Origin: Branchiostoma floridae
Lineage: Eukaryota; Chordata; Leptocardii; Amphioxiformes; Branchiostomatidae
Assembly: GCF_000003815.2 (NCBI RefSeq)
Contig: NC_049981.1
Span: 30,283,146 to 30,347,145, forward strand
Direction of reading: 5' to 3'
Length of the DNA: 64,000 bases
Part shown: piece by piece, positions 45,401 through 48,310 of the stretch
Layout of the letters: every line of letters starts with the position of its first letter
How positions within the stretch are numbered: the first letter of the stretch is position 1
Notes under the pieces: generated by a model
Told to the model about the DNA's origin: nothing
The model's database searches: none
Seen by the model: the letters and a program-made list of their open reading frames with translations, nothing else
Position numbers and translations under genes: made by a program

Positions 45401-45854
45401 TCTGTCCAGACTGGAACATCTGGAAGTCCTTCCTTCCTTCCTTCACTCATTCACTCACTCACTCACTCATTCATTTGTCTGTTCATTCATTCATTCATTC
45501 CCTCCTTCCTACCTTCTGCCACAAACAGCTGCTGGCCTGCCTCGCCCTCCTGGATGACTTTCTGTCCGGACTGGAACATCTGGAAGTCATTCCTTCCTTC
45601 CTTCCATCCATCCATCCTTCCTTCTTTCCTTCCTTCCTTCATTTATTTATCCATCTGTCATTCAATCCCTCCCTCCCTCCTCCCTACCTTCTGCCACAAA
45701 CAGCTGCTGCCCTGCCTCCCCCTCCTGGATGACCTTCTGTCCGGACTGGAACATCTGGAAGTCCATGCAGTCCACGATCTCGCTGACCTGGATCGGGTCC
45801 AGATTCTTCATGAAGTCGTTCTGCTGGATCGCTTCCTTCAGCATCACCTTAACA
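5472..45854 (-). CDS. cGMP-dependent protein kinase, PRKG2-type, 17 visible exons (5' end missing)
   Basis: The visible exons, in transcript order v1 to v17, are 45688-45854, 42112-42225, 41530-41635, 39132-39195, 17958-18035, 16298-16392, 15579-15644, 15127-15216, 12152-12284, 11574-11704, 10067-10156, 8332-8473, 7846-8009, 6999-7121, 6582-6644, 6218-6284 and 5472-5567. All junctions have GT/AG and keep phase, giving 595 codons plus TAG. The product phosphorylates Ser/Thr targets when cGMP binds two tandem CNB domains. CNB-A (about 1-128) and CNB-B (about 130-250) both keep the Arg-Thr pair (R88/T89, R212/T213) that favours cGMP over cAMP. The kinase (about 288-545) has the GVGGFGRV loop, K315, E334, [11 protein letters not shown] and activation-loop T442. 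The C-tail ends SGWDTDF. PRKG2-like wording includes [15 protein letters not shown] and KVTQ..EG...P.L, but parts of the kinase read like PRKG1. Family length is about 670-760, so roughly 100-170 N-terminal residues are missing: zipper, pseudosubstrate and, if type 2, the myristoylated start. Confidence 0.96.
5568..6217 (-). other. PKG intron v16-v17
   Basis: 650 bp. A third of it is a TA-flanked MITE (5614-5830). The remainder has no recognisable feature. Confidence 0.85.
5614..5830. mobile_element. TA-flanked mariner-like MITE, copy B
   Basis: The left end is ACGCTATTTCACCTTTATTC after TA at 5612-5613. The right end ...GAGGTGAACTAGTGGCA is followed by TATA. Internal landmarks GGTAACCTATATCCGTTG and GATAAAG match the family. 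It is more diverged than copies C and F. Confidence 0.7.
6218..6284 (-). CDS. PKG exon v16: start of the AGC C-tail
   Basis: Residues 542-564. [20 protein letters not shown] ends in PK, the W-[FL]-x-G-F-[ND]-W signature that wraps the kinase N-lobe. The acceptor is TTTTACAG|GTGGTT and the donor CAAAG|GTGAAG. Confidence 0.95.
6403..6446. repeat. TG microsatellite
   Basis: An interrupted (TG)n tract with scattered TC and GA interruptions, in the short intron between v15 and v16. Confidence 0.85.
6582..6644 (-). CDS. PKG exon v15: end of kinase domain
   Basis: Residues 521-541. [20 protein letters not shown] contains the conserved PSERLG. The acceptor is CCACCAG|AGAGAA; a second AG two bases later would break phase, so the first is chosen. 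The donor is ACAA|GTAAGT. Confidence 0.96.
6645..6998 (-). other. PKG intron v14-v15
   Basis: 354 bp. It contains the partial exon v14 copy at 6716-6767. Nothing else is recognised. Confidence 0.8.
6716..6767 (-). pseudogene. Partial copy of exon v14 3' end with donor
   Basis: 52 bp matching 6962-7013 with about four differences. The copy keeps the last 15 coding bases and the GTATGT donor, but it has no acceptor, so it is not a usable exon by itself. It lies downstream of its parent in the sense of transcription. Confidence 0.8.
6999..7121 (-). CDS. PKG exon v14: substrate-binding lobe
   Basis: Residues 480-520. [20 protein letters not shown] is followed by [27 protein letters not shown] is the PRKG2 wording. 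The acceptor is TTCCACAG|GCCCCC and the donor TGCAA|GTATGT. The last 15 bases plus 37 bases of downstream intron are duplicated at 6716-6767. Confidence 0.96.
7122..7845 (-). other. PKG intron v13-v14
   Basis: 724 bp. It contains the v13 exon copy at 7679-7785. The remaining sequence has no recognised feature. Confidence 0.8.
7679..7785 (-). pseudogene. Diverged partial copy of exon v13 with donor, frameshifted
   Basis: The copy covers EYVAPEI through LLTG and the GTAAGG donor. Over 30 or so alignable codons I count about ten synonymous differences (for example TAC/TAT, CCA/CCC, AAA/AAG, CTT/CTC) and one replacement (I to M). A patch with one extra base, at GCAGAC-TCTTTGG against GCAGAC-GTCTGG, breaks the frame. 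The 5' part of the exon and any plausible acceptor are missing. Confidence 0.85.
7846..8009 (-). CDS. PKG exon v13: DFG and activation loop
   Basis: Residues 426-479. [20 protein letters not shown] continues to [17 protein letters not shown]427 binds Mg and T442 is the activation-loop phosphosite position. It ends LTGT. The acceptor is TTTCAG|TGTGAC and the donor GGAAC|GTAAGA. A diverged, frameshifted copy of the last 100 or so bases plus donor lies at 7679-7785. Confidence 0.97.
8010..8331 (-). other. PKG intron v12-v13
   Basis: 322 bp of AT-rich intron with nothing recognisable beyond the splice sites. Confidence 0.8.
8332..8473 (-). CDS. PKG exon v12: catalytic loop
   Basis: Residues 378-425. 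[19 protein letters not shown] is followed by the catalytic loop [11 protein letters not shown] (catalytic D409; AGC kinases of this group have Y in place of H in the HRD motif) and GYVKL. The acceptor is ATTCCACAG|GGGTTC and the donor CTG|GTAAGG. The first half of the exon plus its upstream intron is duplicated at about 8614-8785. Confidence 0.97.
8614..8785 (-). pseudogene. Tandem partial duplicate of exon v12 5' half plus upstream intron
   Basis: Offset by 207 bp from 8407-8590. It repeats the first 66 or so coding bases of v12 (frame open, [19 protein letters not shown] against [19 protein letters not shown]), an acceptor (TTCCCCAG|AGGTTC) and the following intron. Differences include three synonymous codons and three replacements. 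After TYL the copy runs out of homology and soon meets a stop codon (LLSNYII then TAA). If spliced in, it would truncate the kinase. Confidence 0.85.
8990..9480. repeat. Minisatellite, about 44-bp unit
   Basis: About 11 imperfect tandem copies of a unit like GTCATTCAGCACCAGGGACA followed by GGGATGGCAGTGTCAGTGTGAAT. Spacing is about 43-45 bp, with occasional truncated units. There is no coding sense. Confidence 0.9.
9728..9990 (-). mobile_element. tRNA-derived SINE
   Basis: On the minus strand, a head with GTGGCGCAATCGGCAGG (A-box-like) and GGGTTTGAATCC (B-box-like) is followed by CTTAAGGAAAGGCACTTTAC and ACGACTTTCCTCACTTCACT. That is the layout of the widespread tRNA-SINE body found in deuterostomes. 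Related fragments lie at 46300-46500 and 47815-48010. Confidence 0.7.
10067..10156 (-). CDS. PKG exon v11: hinge region
   Basis: Residues 348-377. [20 protein letters not shown] runs into [19 protein letters not shown] is the hinge and start of helix D, nearly invariant in PKGs. The acceptor is CCTGCAG|GTTGTT and the donor GACAG|GTGAGA. Confidence 0.96.
10627..10848. mobile_element. Harbinger-like MITE, subfamily with AGAGGACCAGG core
   Basis: The right end AAATCAAATTGGTGTGGCC is followed by TAA; the left end is degenerate. The core GCCAGAGGACCAGGTTTATG is shared with 16942-17183 and, inverted, with 43571-43765. Confidence 0.65.
11349..11414. repeat. AAAAT and AAAC compound microsatellite
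   Basis: Six or more AAAAT units run directly into about eight AAAC units. This is simple sequence in an intron. Confidence 0.9.
11574..11704 (-). CDS. PKG exon v10: catalytic lysine and helix C
   Basis: Residues 305-347. K315 in FALK is the ATP-anchoring lysine. E334 in YSEK is the helix-C glutamate that pairs with it. [18 protein letters not shown] is a strong PKG signature. The acceptor is CCCACCAG|GTGAAG and the donor ACTAA|GTATGT. Confidence 0.96.
11840..11998. repeat. GA-rich tract with 70-bp duplication
   Basis: A purine-only stretch in which AAATATGAAGAGGGAAATAA is repeated 70 bp apart (11861 and 11931), within GAGA simple sequence. Confidence 0.85.
12021..12054 (-). pseudogene. Partial copy of exon v9 3' end with donor
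   Basis: The copy repeats LGVGGFG and a GTGAGT donor but lacks four bases relative to the exon (GGGAGGGTGGAG becomes GGGTGGAG), so the frame is lost. There is no acceptor. It sits about 100 bp downstream of its parent. Confidence 0.75.
12152..12284 (-). CDS. PKG exon v9: linker and glycine loop of the kinase
   Basis: Residues 260-304. A variable linker ([17 protein letters not shown]) leads to [20 protein letters not shown], the ATP-binding glycine-rich loop of the kinase. The acceptor is CTTCCAG|GACCAG and the donor CTG|GTAAAA. A broken copy of its last 33 or so bases plus donor lies at 12021-12054. Confidence 0.96.
12285..15126 (-). other. PKG intron v8-v9
   Basis: 2.8 kb. From 12285 to 14595 I see AT-rich intron with no recognisable gene or element. 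A Harbinger-like MITE fills 14596-15077. Confidence 0.75.
14596..15077. mobile_element. Harbinger-like MITE, subfamily B (GGCCATGTTGATTTGATT ends)
   Basis: The left end GGCCACATCAATTCGATT follows TTA. The right end ...ATCAAATCAACATGGCC is followed by TAC. It aligns along its length with 37794-38411, and its interior GTAAATCGTACAAAGCAGC is the empty-site counterpart of the MITE insertion found there. Its right end lies 49 bp from exon v8. Confidence 0.75.
15127..15216 (-). CDS. PKG exon v8: C-helix of CNB-B and start of linker
   Basis: Residues 230-259. [12 protein letters not shown] is the C-terminal helix of domain B, followed by an acidic, poorly conserved linker ([14 protein letters not shown]). 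The acceptor is AATATCAG|AGTCTT and the donor CCAG|GTATTT. A Harbinger-like MITE (14596-15077) sits only 49 bp into the following intron. Confidence 0.93.
15217..15578 (-). other. PKG intron v7-v8
   Basis: 362 bp. It contains a long CA microsatellite (15436-15480) and nothing else recognisable. Confidence 0.8.
15436..15480. repeat. CA microsatellite
   Basis: About 22 CA units with one CG interruption. Confidence 0.95.
15579..15644 (-). CDS. PKG exon v7: CNB-B RTANV segment
   Basis: Residues 208-229. R212 and T213 of KRTANVIA complete the second cGMP pocket, followed by LTLDR. The acceptor is TTCAACAG|TGAAG and the donor AGAGT|GTAAGT. Confidence 0.95.
15645..16297 (-). other. PKG intron v6-v7
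   Basis: 653 bp with nothing recognisable apart from splice sites. Confidence 0.75.
16298..16392 (-). CDS. PKG exon v6: CNB-B with second phosphate-binding cassette
   Basis: Residues 177-207. [20 protein letters not shown] is followed by FGEKAL (201-206). The insert between KVTQ and P.L matches the PRKG2 layout. The acceptor is TTACAG|GTTAAG. The donor CTCAG|GTTTTT is weak, lacking the usual RAGT after GT. Confidence 0.95.
16485..16709. mobile_element. TA-flanked mariner-like MITE, copy C
   Basis: The ends are ACCCTAGTTCACCTTTATCC and, inverted, ACGCTAGTTCATCTTCATCC. TA lies at 16483-16484 and 16710-16711. The flanks happen to read TTAA on both sides; see the rejected list for why I do not call it piggyBac. 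Confidence 0.8.
16942..17183. mobile_element. Harbinger-like MITE, AGAGGACCAGG subfamily
   Basis: The left end GCCATACCAATCTAATTT and right end ...ATCGATTGCCATGGCC are followed by TTA. The core GGCCAGAGGACCAGGTTTAT is shared with 10627-10848. Confidence 0.65.
17958..18035 (-). CDS. PKG exon v5: CNB-B beta strands
   Basis: Residues 151-176, from [20 protein letters not shown] to IIIEGE, the classic [13 protein letters not shown] core of domain B. The acceptor is GTTCAG|GACTTC and the donor GGGGAG|GTAAGC. It is a phase-0 exon of exactly 26 codons, lying at the 3' side of the 21 kb intron. Confidence 0.96.
18459..18500. repeat. ATTC microsatellite
   Basis: About ten ATTC/ATTT units. Confidence 0.9.
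19230..20690. repeat. Satellite, about 290-320-bp unit, five copies
   Basis: Tandem units beginning GCACATGAACTGATCCCGAG occur near 19243, 19565, 19858, 20153 and 20442. Each contains AAATTTGGCACTGACTTTGA, CAATTTGTTCAGT, GTTTGCCAGCTCAATTTTGA and TTGTCAGCTCTCACAGACTA. Units differ by many point changes and indels. Confidence 0.9.
21040..21280 (-). mobile_element. tRNA-derived SINE, second family
   Basis: On the minus strand the head has TAGTCCAGTGGTTAGCAGCC (A-box-like) and GTGAGTTTGATTCCGGCT (B-box-like), then an unrelated body ending near 21040. The tRNA-like head cannot fold as a full functional tRNA. Confidence 0.65.
21380..21460. repeat. AGGTCC-rich palindromic patch
   Basis: Repeats of CAGGTCC and its complement, with a central palindrome CAGGTCCGGACCTG. 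Similar strings occur at 21733-21760 and 49332-49370. Confidence 0.6.
22691..23244. mobile_element. CpG-rich MITE with AAGGTGGGTTTACACCTGCG end
   Basis: The left end AAGGTGGGTTTACACCTGCG continues into TATATTTTCA; the same end occurs inverted at 35774. The interior is unusually rich in CG, ACG and CGT against an AT-rich background. The right end is not found and may have been lost when the 23245-23962 element inserted. Confidence 0.55.
23245..23962. mobile_element. TA-flanked element with 22-bp perfect terminal repeats
   Basis: The ends start GAGTCCATTCCAAGACACCA, with 22 bases perfectly inverted. TA stands at 23243-23244 and 23963-23964. The 718-bp AT-rich interior has no transposase. A Tc1/mariner-type non-autonomous element is likely. 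Confidence 0.75.
23997..24055. repeat. Perfect 28-nt-arm palindrome with 3-nt loop
   Basis: Arms 23997-24024 and 24028-24055 are exact reverse complements (AGTATGGCATCTACATAACT...) around TAT. It would form a 28-bp hairpin in RNA or a cruciform in DNA. Confidence 0.95.
25424..25632 (-). repeat. Dispersed repeat, inverted relative to 34036-34235
   Basis: Contains CTGAGAGGTGTGAGG, two GACCGTTCGGGTC-type palindromic units and GTTGACTGTAAAGCAGTCAT. The same series occurs on the opposite strand at 34036-34235. The two sit 8.4 kb apart in inverted orientation; the family is unknown. Confidence 0.8.
26544..26597 (+). repeat. Short hairpin
   Basis: GTTACTCAAGGAGCT and AGCTCCTTGAGTTAC, with TCATCA/TGATGA further in, form a stem of about 21 bp with two mismatches around an 8-nt loop. 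It is the size of a small pre-miRNA stem, but nothing else supports that. Confidence 0.6.
28107..28144. repeat. Palindrome at the left of the Helitron-like array
   Basis: ATATTTCAGCCATACC pairs with GGTATGGTGAAATAT with one bulged base. A second palindrome of the same design (ATATTGCAATCC...) follows at 28146-28184. Confidence 0.8.
28145..31072 (+). mobile_element. Head-to-tail array of three Helitron-like units
   Basis: The units are about 28145-29231, 29232-30314 and 30315-31072. Each ends with a stem-loop TTTGCT-NNNN-AGCAAA, then TGTCGGCCTTT and CTAG, with T as the next base: the short 3' hairpin plus CTRR terminus typical of Helitrons. Units 1 and 2 begin with the same palindrome (TATATTGCAATCC...) and consist internally of about five imperfect 161-bp repeats, each with ATGACCTGAAATTTGGTAC. 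Unit 3 is more diverged. There is no Rep/helicase frame, so they are non-autonomous. Confidence 0.7.
31836..32078 (+). CDS. Unrecognised 80-codon open frame
   Basis: ATG to TAG ([20 protein letters not shown] and on), rich in K, L, R and N in the second half with helix-forming character, ending FVDNSTKI. The frame is open upstream to at least 31803, where ATAGGCAG|TGG could be an acceptor, so it could be a terminal exon. The composition is more protein-like than neighbouring random frames, but there is no domain, no clear promoter and no polypyrimidine tract. It lies on the strand opposite PKG, inside the large intron. It may be spurious. Confidence 0.22.
   Translation: MEHCVFYNHSVFCDPDLESLSVKYAQLQKNVHKQNKKCLKLARLRNLLGDYYDRNGDLLNPRRLKSLLNPSLFVDNSTKI
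32722..32764. repeat. AAGGAGGT foldback
   Basis: AAGGAGGTTTTACCTCCTT followed by a second ACCAAGGAGGTTGGT. Similar short foldbacks occur at 31207-31229 and 52912-52937. Confidence 0.6.
34036..34235 (+). repeat. Dispersed repeat, inverted partner of 25424-25632
   Basis: The same motif order on the opposite strand: ATGACTGTTTTACAGTCAAC, palindromic GACCCGAACGGTC units and CTCTCTGAGAGGTGTGAGG. Just to the right (34260-34440) lie GC-rich palindromes such as TTTTCCCGCGGGAAA. Confidence 0.8.
35445..35774. mobile_element. CpG-rich MITE, inverted relative to 22691
   Basis: The right end, read inverted, is AAGGTGGGTTTACACCTGCG then TATATTTTCA. The interior is CG-rich like the 22691 copy. The left limit is estimated. 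Confidence 0.5.
36530..36675. mobile_element. Harbinger-like subfamily B fragment
   Basis: The right end CCAGAGGATGTCCTCCATAT continues to AATCAAATCAACATGGCC, followed by TTA. The left part is truncated. Confidence 0.6.
36812..37067. mobile_element. MITE with TCACTGCACTT ends, copy 1
   Basis: The inverted ends TTAAAGGTGCACACTCACTG and CTAAAGATGCGCTCTCACTG both continue CACTTG...AAGCTTGCGTCACTGC. A relative is at 57387-57636. Confidence 0.75.
37412..37738. mobile_element. hAT-like MITE
   Basis: The ends are CAGGGCTTGAAATA and, inverted, CAGGGCTCGAAATA. The flanking octamers TCTATACC and CTTATACC match at six of eight positions, consistent with an aged 8-bp hAT target duplication. The interior has repeated TACCTGCAC motifs. 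Confidence 0.7.
37794..38411. mobile_element. Harbinger-like subfamily B MITE carrying a nested TA-MITE
   Basis: The ends GGCCATGTTGATATGATT and ...ATCAAATCAACATGGCC are flanked by TAA and TTA. It is interrupted by the 37891-38107 element; without that it aligns with 14596-15077. Confidence 0.8.
37891..38107. mobile_element. TA-flanked mariner-like MITE, copy D (nested)
   Basis: ACGCTGGTTCACCTTTATCC ... GATAAAGGTGAACAAGCAT, with TA at 37889-37890 and 38108-38109. The related uninterrupted element at 14596-15077 reads CGTACAAAG at this point, so the insertion duplicated TA. Confidence 0.85.
38461..38634. mobile_element. pogo/Tigger-like MITE
   Basis: The inverted ends are CAGTGGAAGCCGCTTAATTG and CAGTGGAAGCCAGTTAATTG. 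TA lies at 38459-38460 and 38635-38636. It is 174 bp. CAGTGGAA-type ends with a TA duplication are typical of pogo-group mariners. Confidence 0.8.
38639..39035. repeat. Direct duplication, 300-bp offset
   Basis: AGCCAGACATGCACACACAT through TTTGATCAAACC (38639-38735) recurs at 38938-39036 with point changes. The second copy lies about 95 bp from exon v4. Confidence 0.8.
39132..39195 (-). CDS. PKG exon v4: start of CNB-B
   Basis: Residues 129-150, [19 protein letters not shown] with LEV following. The SVSLLK wording is the PRKG2 form (PRKG1 has SVPTF at this place). The acceptor is CTGCACAG|CGTGTC and the donor GTG|GTAAGA. The next exon is 21 kb away. Confidence 0.94.
39196..41529 (-). other. 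PKG intron v3-v4
   Basis: 2.3 kb with a short GT-rich tract near 40171-40192. No element or exon is recognised. Confidence 0.75.
41530..41635 (-). CDS. PKG exon v3: end of CNB-A and linker helix
   Basis: Residues 94-128, including [16 protein letters not shown], the C-terminal helix of CNB-A, then EEHFKFLK leading into domain B. The acceptor is TTTTTCAG|CTGTTACT and the donor AAGAG|GTGAGT. The phase agrees with v2 and v4. Confidence 0.95.
41636..42111 (-). other. PKG intron v2-v3
   Basis: 476 bp with nothing recognisable. Confidence 0.8.
42112..42225 (-). CDS. PKG exon v2: CNB-A phosphate-binding cassette
   Basis: Residues 56-93. It carries the phosphate-binding cassette [16 protein letters not shown], with R88 contacting the cyclic phosphate and T89 at the position that gives cGMP preference in PKG (alanine in PKA). 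The acceptor is TTTCTGCAG|TTGGTG and the donor AAAG|GTGAGT. The match to the family is nearly full length, with no break. Confidence 0.96.
43571..43765. mobile_element. Harbinger-like MITE fragment
   Basis: The left end GGCCATGTCAATTGATTTCC follows TAA. The core ACCTGGTCCTCTGGC is the inverted core of the 10627 and 16942 copies. The right end is not clear. Confidence 0.6.
43904..44380. repeat. Recent tandem duplication, two 237-bp units
   Basis: TGGCCAAACACAGTGTTCAC through CATGCTTTATGTAAAGAT occurs at 43904-44140 and 44141-44380, nearly identical (a few substitutions near TTTCTTTTTAATG / TTTTATTCTTAATG). Both units contain AATAAA and a TATATATA tract. Confidence 0.9.
44908..44983 (-). pseudogene. 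CNB-A half-exon copy C1
   Basis: 76 bp equal to the last 76 bases of exon v1, followed by donor GTAGGA. Five codon differences from v1, all synonymous (TCT, ATA, GGC, GCC, GGC). The frame is open and there is no acceptor. It is preceded in transcript sense by purine-rich GAATG/GAAGG repeats. Confidence 0.9.
45052..45127 (-). pseudogene. CNB-A half-exon copy C2
   Basis: The same 76-bp segment, donor GTGAGA. Two synonymous differences (GGA, GGA) and one replacement (TCC to TTG, S to L). Confidence 0.9.
45187..45262 (-). pseudogene. CNB-A half-exon copy C3
   Basis: The same segment, donor GTGGGA. Five synonymous differences and one replacement (CAG to CAT, Q to H). Confidence 0.9.
45353..45428 (-). 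pseudogene. CNB-A half-exon copy C4
   Basis: The same segment, donor GTAGGA. Three differences, all synonymous (TCT, GGC, TTC). Confidence 0.9.
45513..45588 (-). pseudogene. CNB-A half-exon copy C5
   Basis: The same segment, donor GTAGGA. Three differences, all synonymous (AAA, GGC, GGC). This is the copy nearest the real exon, 175 bp away. Confidence 0.9.
45688..45854 (-). CDS. PKG exon v1: first half of CNB-A
   Basis: Residues 1-55, [19 protein letters not shown] through GQQLFVAE: the N-terminal helices and first strands of cyclic-nucleotide domain A. The acceptor is CCCCTCCCCAG|TGTTAAG and the donor GAAG|GTAGGG. It starts with the third base of a codon supplied by an exon not seen in the window, and ends with one base of V56. 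Its 3' half (45688-45763) is the parent of five tandem copies at 44908-45588. Its 5' half is copied at about 45963-46022. Confidence 0.95.
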
Positions 45855-45962
45855 CTGGGGAGGGGGCAACAAGAAGAAATTGAAAGGGCTGGTATAAAAG
45901 ATAAACTTAATGCAGTAAAATAGCTTTTTTTCTGGACTGTAAGGGAAGTGGGTAAAACTGGG

Positions 45963-46022
45963 GCGTCCAGATTCTTCATGAAGTTGTTCTGCTGGATCGC
46001 TTCCTTCAGAATCAGCTTAACA
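45963..46022 (-). pseudogene. Copy of exon v1 5' half with acceptor
   Basis: [19 protein letters not shown] against [19 protein letters not shown]: three replacements in 20 codons, with acceptor CCCCTCCTCAG|TGTTAAG kept. From its first base (46022) to that of v1 (45854) is exactly 168 bases with no stop codon. Using this acceptor with the v1 donor would therefore insert 56 residues in frame. It has no donor of its own. Confidence 0.8.
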
Positions 46023-46029
46023 CTGAGGA

Positions 46030-46260
46030 GGGGCAACAAGAAAAAAAATAAAGGGCTGGTAAAAAAGTTAAAGGTAGTCTCATAGCTTTCTTGAGGCTAA
46101 AGGGAAGTTGGTTAACACTTGGAAGGGGGCAACAAGAACAAGACAAAAATTGAGGGGCTAGTAAAAAGGTTAAGGTAGTACCATGATAGCCTTTTGAGGA
46201 CGGTAAAAAAATGGTAAATGTAGTCCCGTAGCCTTTTCAAAGCTGGGAAGGAAGTGGGTT
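46030..46260. repeat. Degenerate repeats of the sequence flanking v1
   Basis: GGGCAACAAGAA and GGGCTGGTAAAAAGGTTAA motifs recur at about 45855, 46030, 46125 and 46160-46220. These are decayed units of the 110-170-bp duplication that produced the 5' half-exon copy. Confidence 0.65.
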
Positions 46261-46299
46261 GTTATCCACAGTGCCTATATTATATAGAGCAAAGTTTTG

Positions 46300-46500
46300 G
46301 GAGGCAGAGCTCATCCCTCTCCTTCTACCACCTGTTACCTCCCCAAACCAAAGTCAGGTACCAAATTTCACACCTGGGTGGTGTAAGGAAAGTCGTGTCA
46401 AGCACCTTTCCCAAGGACACAACAGCTAGCAAGGAACACCTGTAGGAAACTAACCTGTAACCTCTTGATCTCTCATCCACTAGCTTAGCCATTCAATGTT
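46300..46500 (-). mobile_element. tRNA-derived SINE, same family as 9728-9990
   Basis: The minus-strand body reads GTGTCCTTGGGAAAGGTGCTTGACACGACTT in two overlapping parts, then CACCCAGGTGTGAAATTTGG and TACCTGACTTTGG. The tRNA-like head near 46490 is degenerate. Confidence 0.6.
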
Positions 46501-47814
46501 ACAAAAGGATTGACATTTTCTACAAGAAAGGAAACTTTGTACCATAAGCACCTTTTCAAAGCATTGTCCGGGATGATGGAAACAACTGTCAAAGATGAAG
46601 ATAGACTCGTCATAGTCTTAGAGACGTTGTGACGAATGATGCTGAAAGAGTGGTTGAAATAAGCCATGCTATAAGAGGACCAAGGGACCAGTGCCTGGTC
46701 AGGAGACAACAGTGTGCCAAGACTAGCATCCAGCTGGTTAAATACTGCCTGTAAGGCATTTGGTTGTTTTATATAATCCAGTTTGGAACTGTAAATTGTA
46801 ATTGCTTATTATATAATAAGAAAAGTAGAAGGATTACCATTAGTCCTGCTATCGATGTGGGGGTGCTTTTCTAAAACATCTTAAGAGTAGACTGGGAAAG
46901 TGCGCACTCTGTGCATCCTATGCTATCTACTGTGCCCGAAACACGCCTACATGGGACTGTACTTCAGGACTGTTTGTCTACAGAAACTAGTTGTGATTCT
47001 TGTTTTTTTTTAATGAAATGTAACGTTAATGTTTTTAAACGATTTTAATCTGTCCTATTACATTGTATTCCTTTTATACCTTGCGCCCTCCTGAAAATCA
47101 GACAAAGGGCTGTCCTAGGTTTTAGTGTGTATAATTCATCTTGTGTGGAATAAAGATGATTTTTAACCCTTAACCTAAAGAGCAGTCATTTGGTTGGCTT
47201 ATATAATACAGTGCTGGGGATAAACATTGTGGGGATGAATAACACCCTGGCAATATCAGAGGGTTTTACTAGAACATGTTGACCCCTGTACATGTGTGAA
47301 ATCTTATATAAAACGGTTTATATAATCTGTTTGCACTGTAATTAGGAGTGATAATGGGAAATTAGGAAGCTGATATTTCTTTAAAAATGGTTAACCTGTG
47401 TGCAAAAACTTATATAACAAGACCACATTGAATCCAGGACAAAAGGTACAAAAAAATGGAAGTGATGTATTTCATGTGGAGGACCACAGGAAGAATAGCT
47501 GACAATATTGTTAAGCTAAATGTGGATCCAAATAAAGTCAAAGTACCAAAGATACATCCGTGAATAGTTTCATCAGGTTGGTACTTCAATGAATAAAGAG
47601 ACTCTTTTTGCACAACCACAGCTTTATTCACACTGACATTTCGGTGTCTATCACCTTCTTCAGGGCAATTCTGACTGGTTCACATTGTACTGCAGGACTG
47701 TTCAGATTATTTACCAAAGATACACACACATATACACAAAGTCATACATACACACAAGGAGAGAAGTGTCAATTTTGAGATAGCTGTTGTGTTAAGAGCT
47801 GAATATTACATTAC

Positions 47815-48010
47815 TTCCTTCAGGAGCTCATCTCTCTCCTTCCACTGCCCTTTATGTGCCAATCAAAGTCAGGTACCCATTTTTACACTTGAGTGGAGGG
47901 AGGAAAATGTTTGAAGCGTCTTTCCCAAGCTGACAGCTATTCCAGAATTGAGCCTGTGTTCTCTCAAACTCATGTCTGTTAGCCTTGTCACTCAATGCCA
48001 CAAAAGTGGT
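47815..48010 (-). mobile_element. tRNA-derived SINE, same family
   Basis: The minus-strand head is GTGGCATTGAGTGACAAGG with B-box-like AGGCTCAATTC; the body is CTTGGGAAAGACGCTT and GTGTAAAAATGGGTACCTGA. Confidence 0.6.
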
Positions 48011-48089
48011 AACAACTTTGTTGATTTATTCATTACTTTTCTATCATGCAGTTTATGTCATATAGAGAAATGAATGAAAGCGTACTCAA

Positions 48090-48310
48090 AACATTTGTGA
48101 CTTGTAAGTATTTGTGTGTCTTCACCGTGGCAAATACCTCAAACATTTCATTATAATACTGTGACAATGTATAGTACATGTACATACAAGTAGCGAGAAG
48201 GAACAGAAGAAAGAAGAAAAATGTTTGCATTTTTTTTTATTTCACGGTGAAGTCGCCAACATGAAAACCGTGAACATAAATCCACTGTGAAAGTTTCTGC
48301 ATTTACAGTA
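48090..48310. mobile_element. MITE with TACTGTAAATGCAG ends, degenerate copy
   Basis: The right end ...GTGAAAGTTTCTGCATTTAC is followed by AGTA. Internal ACCGTGAACATAAATCCAC matches the family at 53810 and 56478. The left end is uncertain. Confidence 0.5.

Larger units (their letters stand above)
42226..45687 (-). other. PKG intron v1-v2
   Basis: 3.5 kb. From 42226 to 43570 there are open frames on both strands (42917-43267 plus, 43015-43416 minus) with no recognisable domain. Then come a Harbinger-like fragment (43571-43765), a 237-bp duplication (43904-44380) and the tandem array of CNB-A half-exons (44908-45588). Confidence 0.8.
44818..45687. repeat. Exon-intron straddling minisatellite, unit 135-175 bp
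   Basis: Each unit consists of a 76-bp half-exon, its donor and a variable-length (ATTC)n/(CCTT)n spacer in plus-strand reading. Unit starts are spaced 144, 135, 166, 160 and 175 bp. The array ends in the genuine exon v1. Confidence 0.92.

Noticed and set aside
44949-45883. Plus-strand frames rich in PSF, HS and [10 protein letters not shown] repeats
   Set aside because: They are the antisense of the CNB-A half-exon copies plus ATTC spacers.
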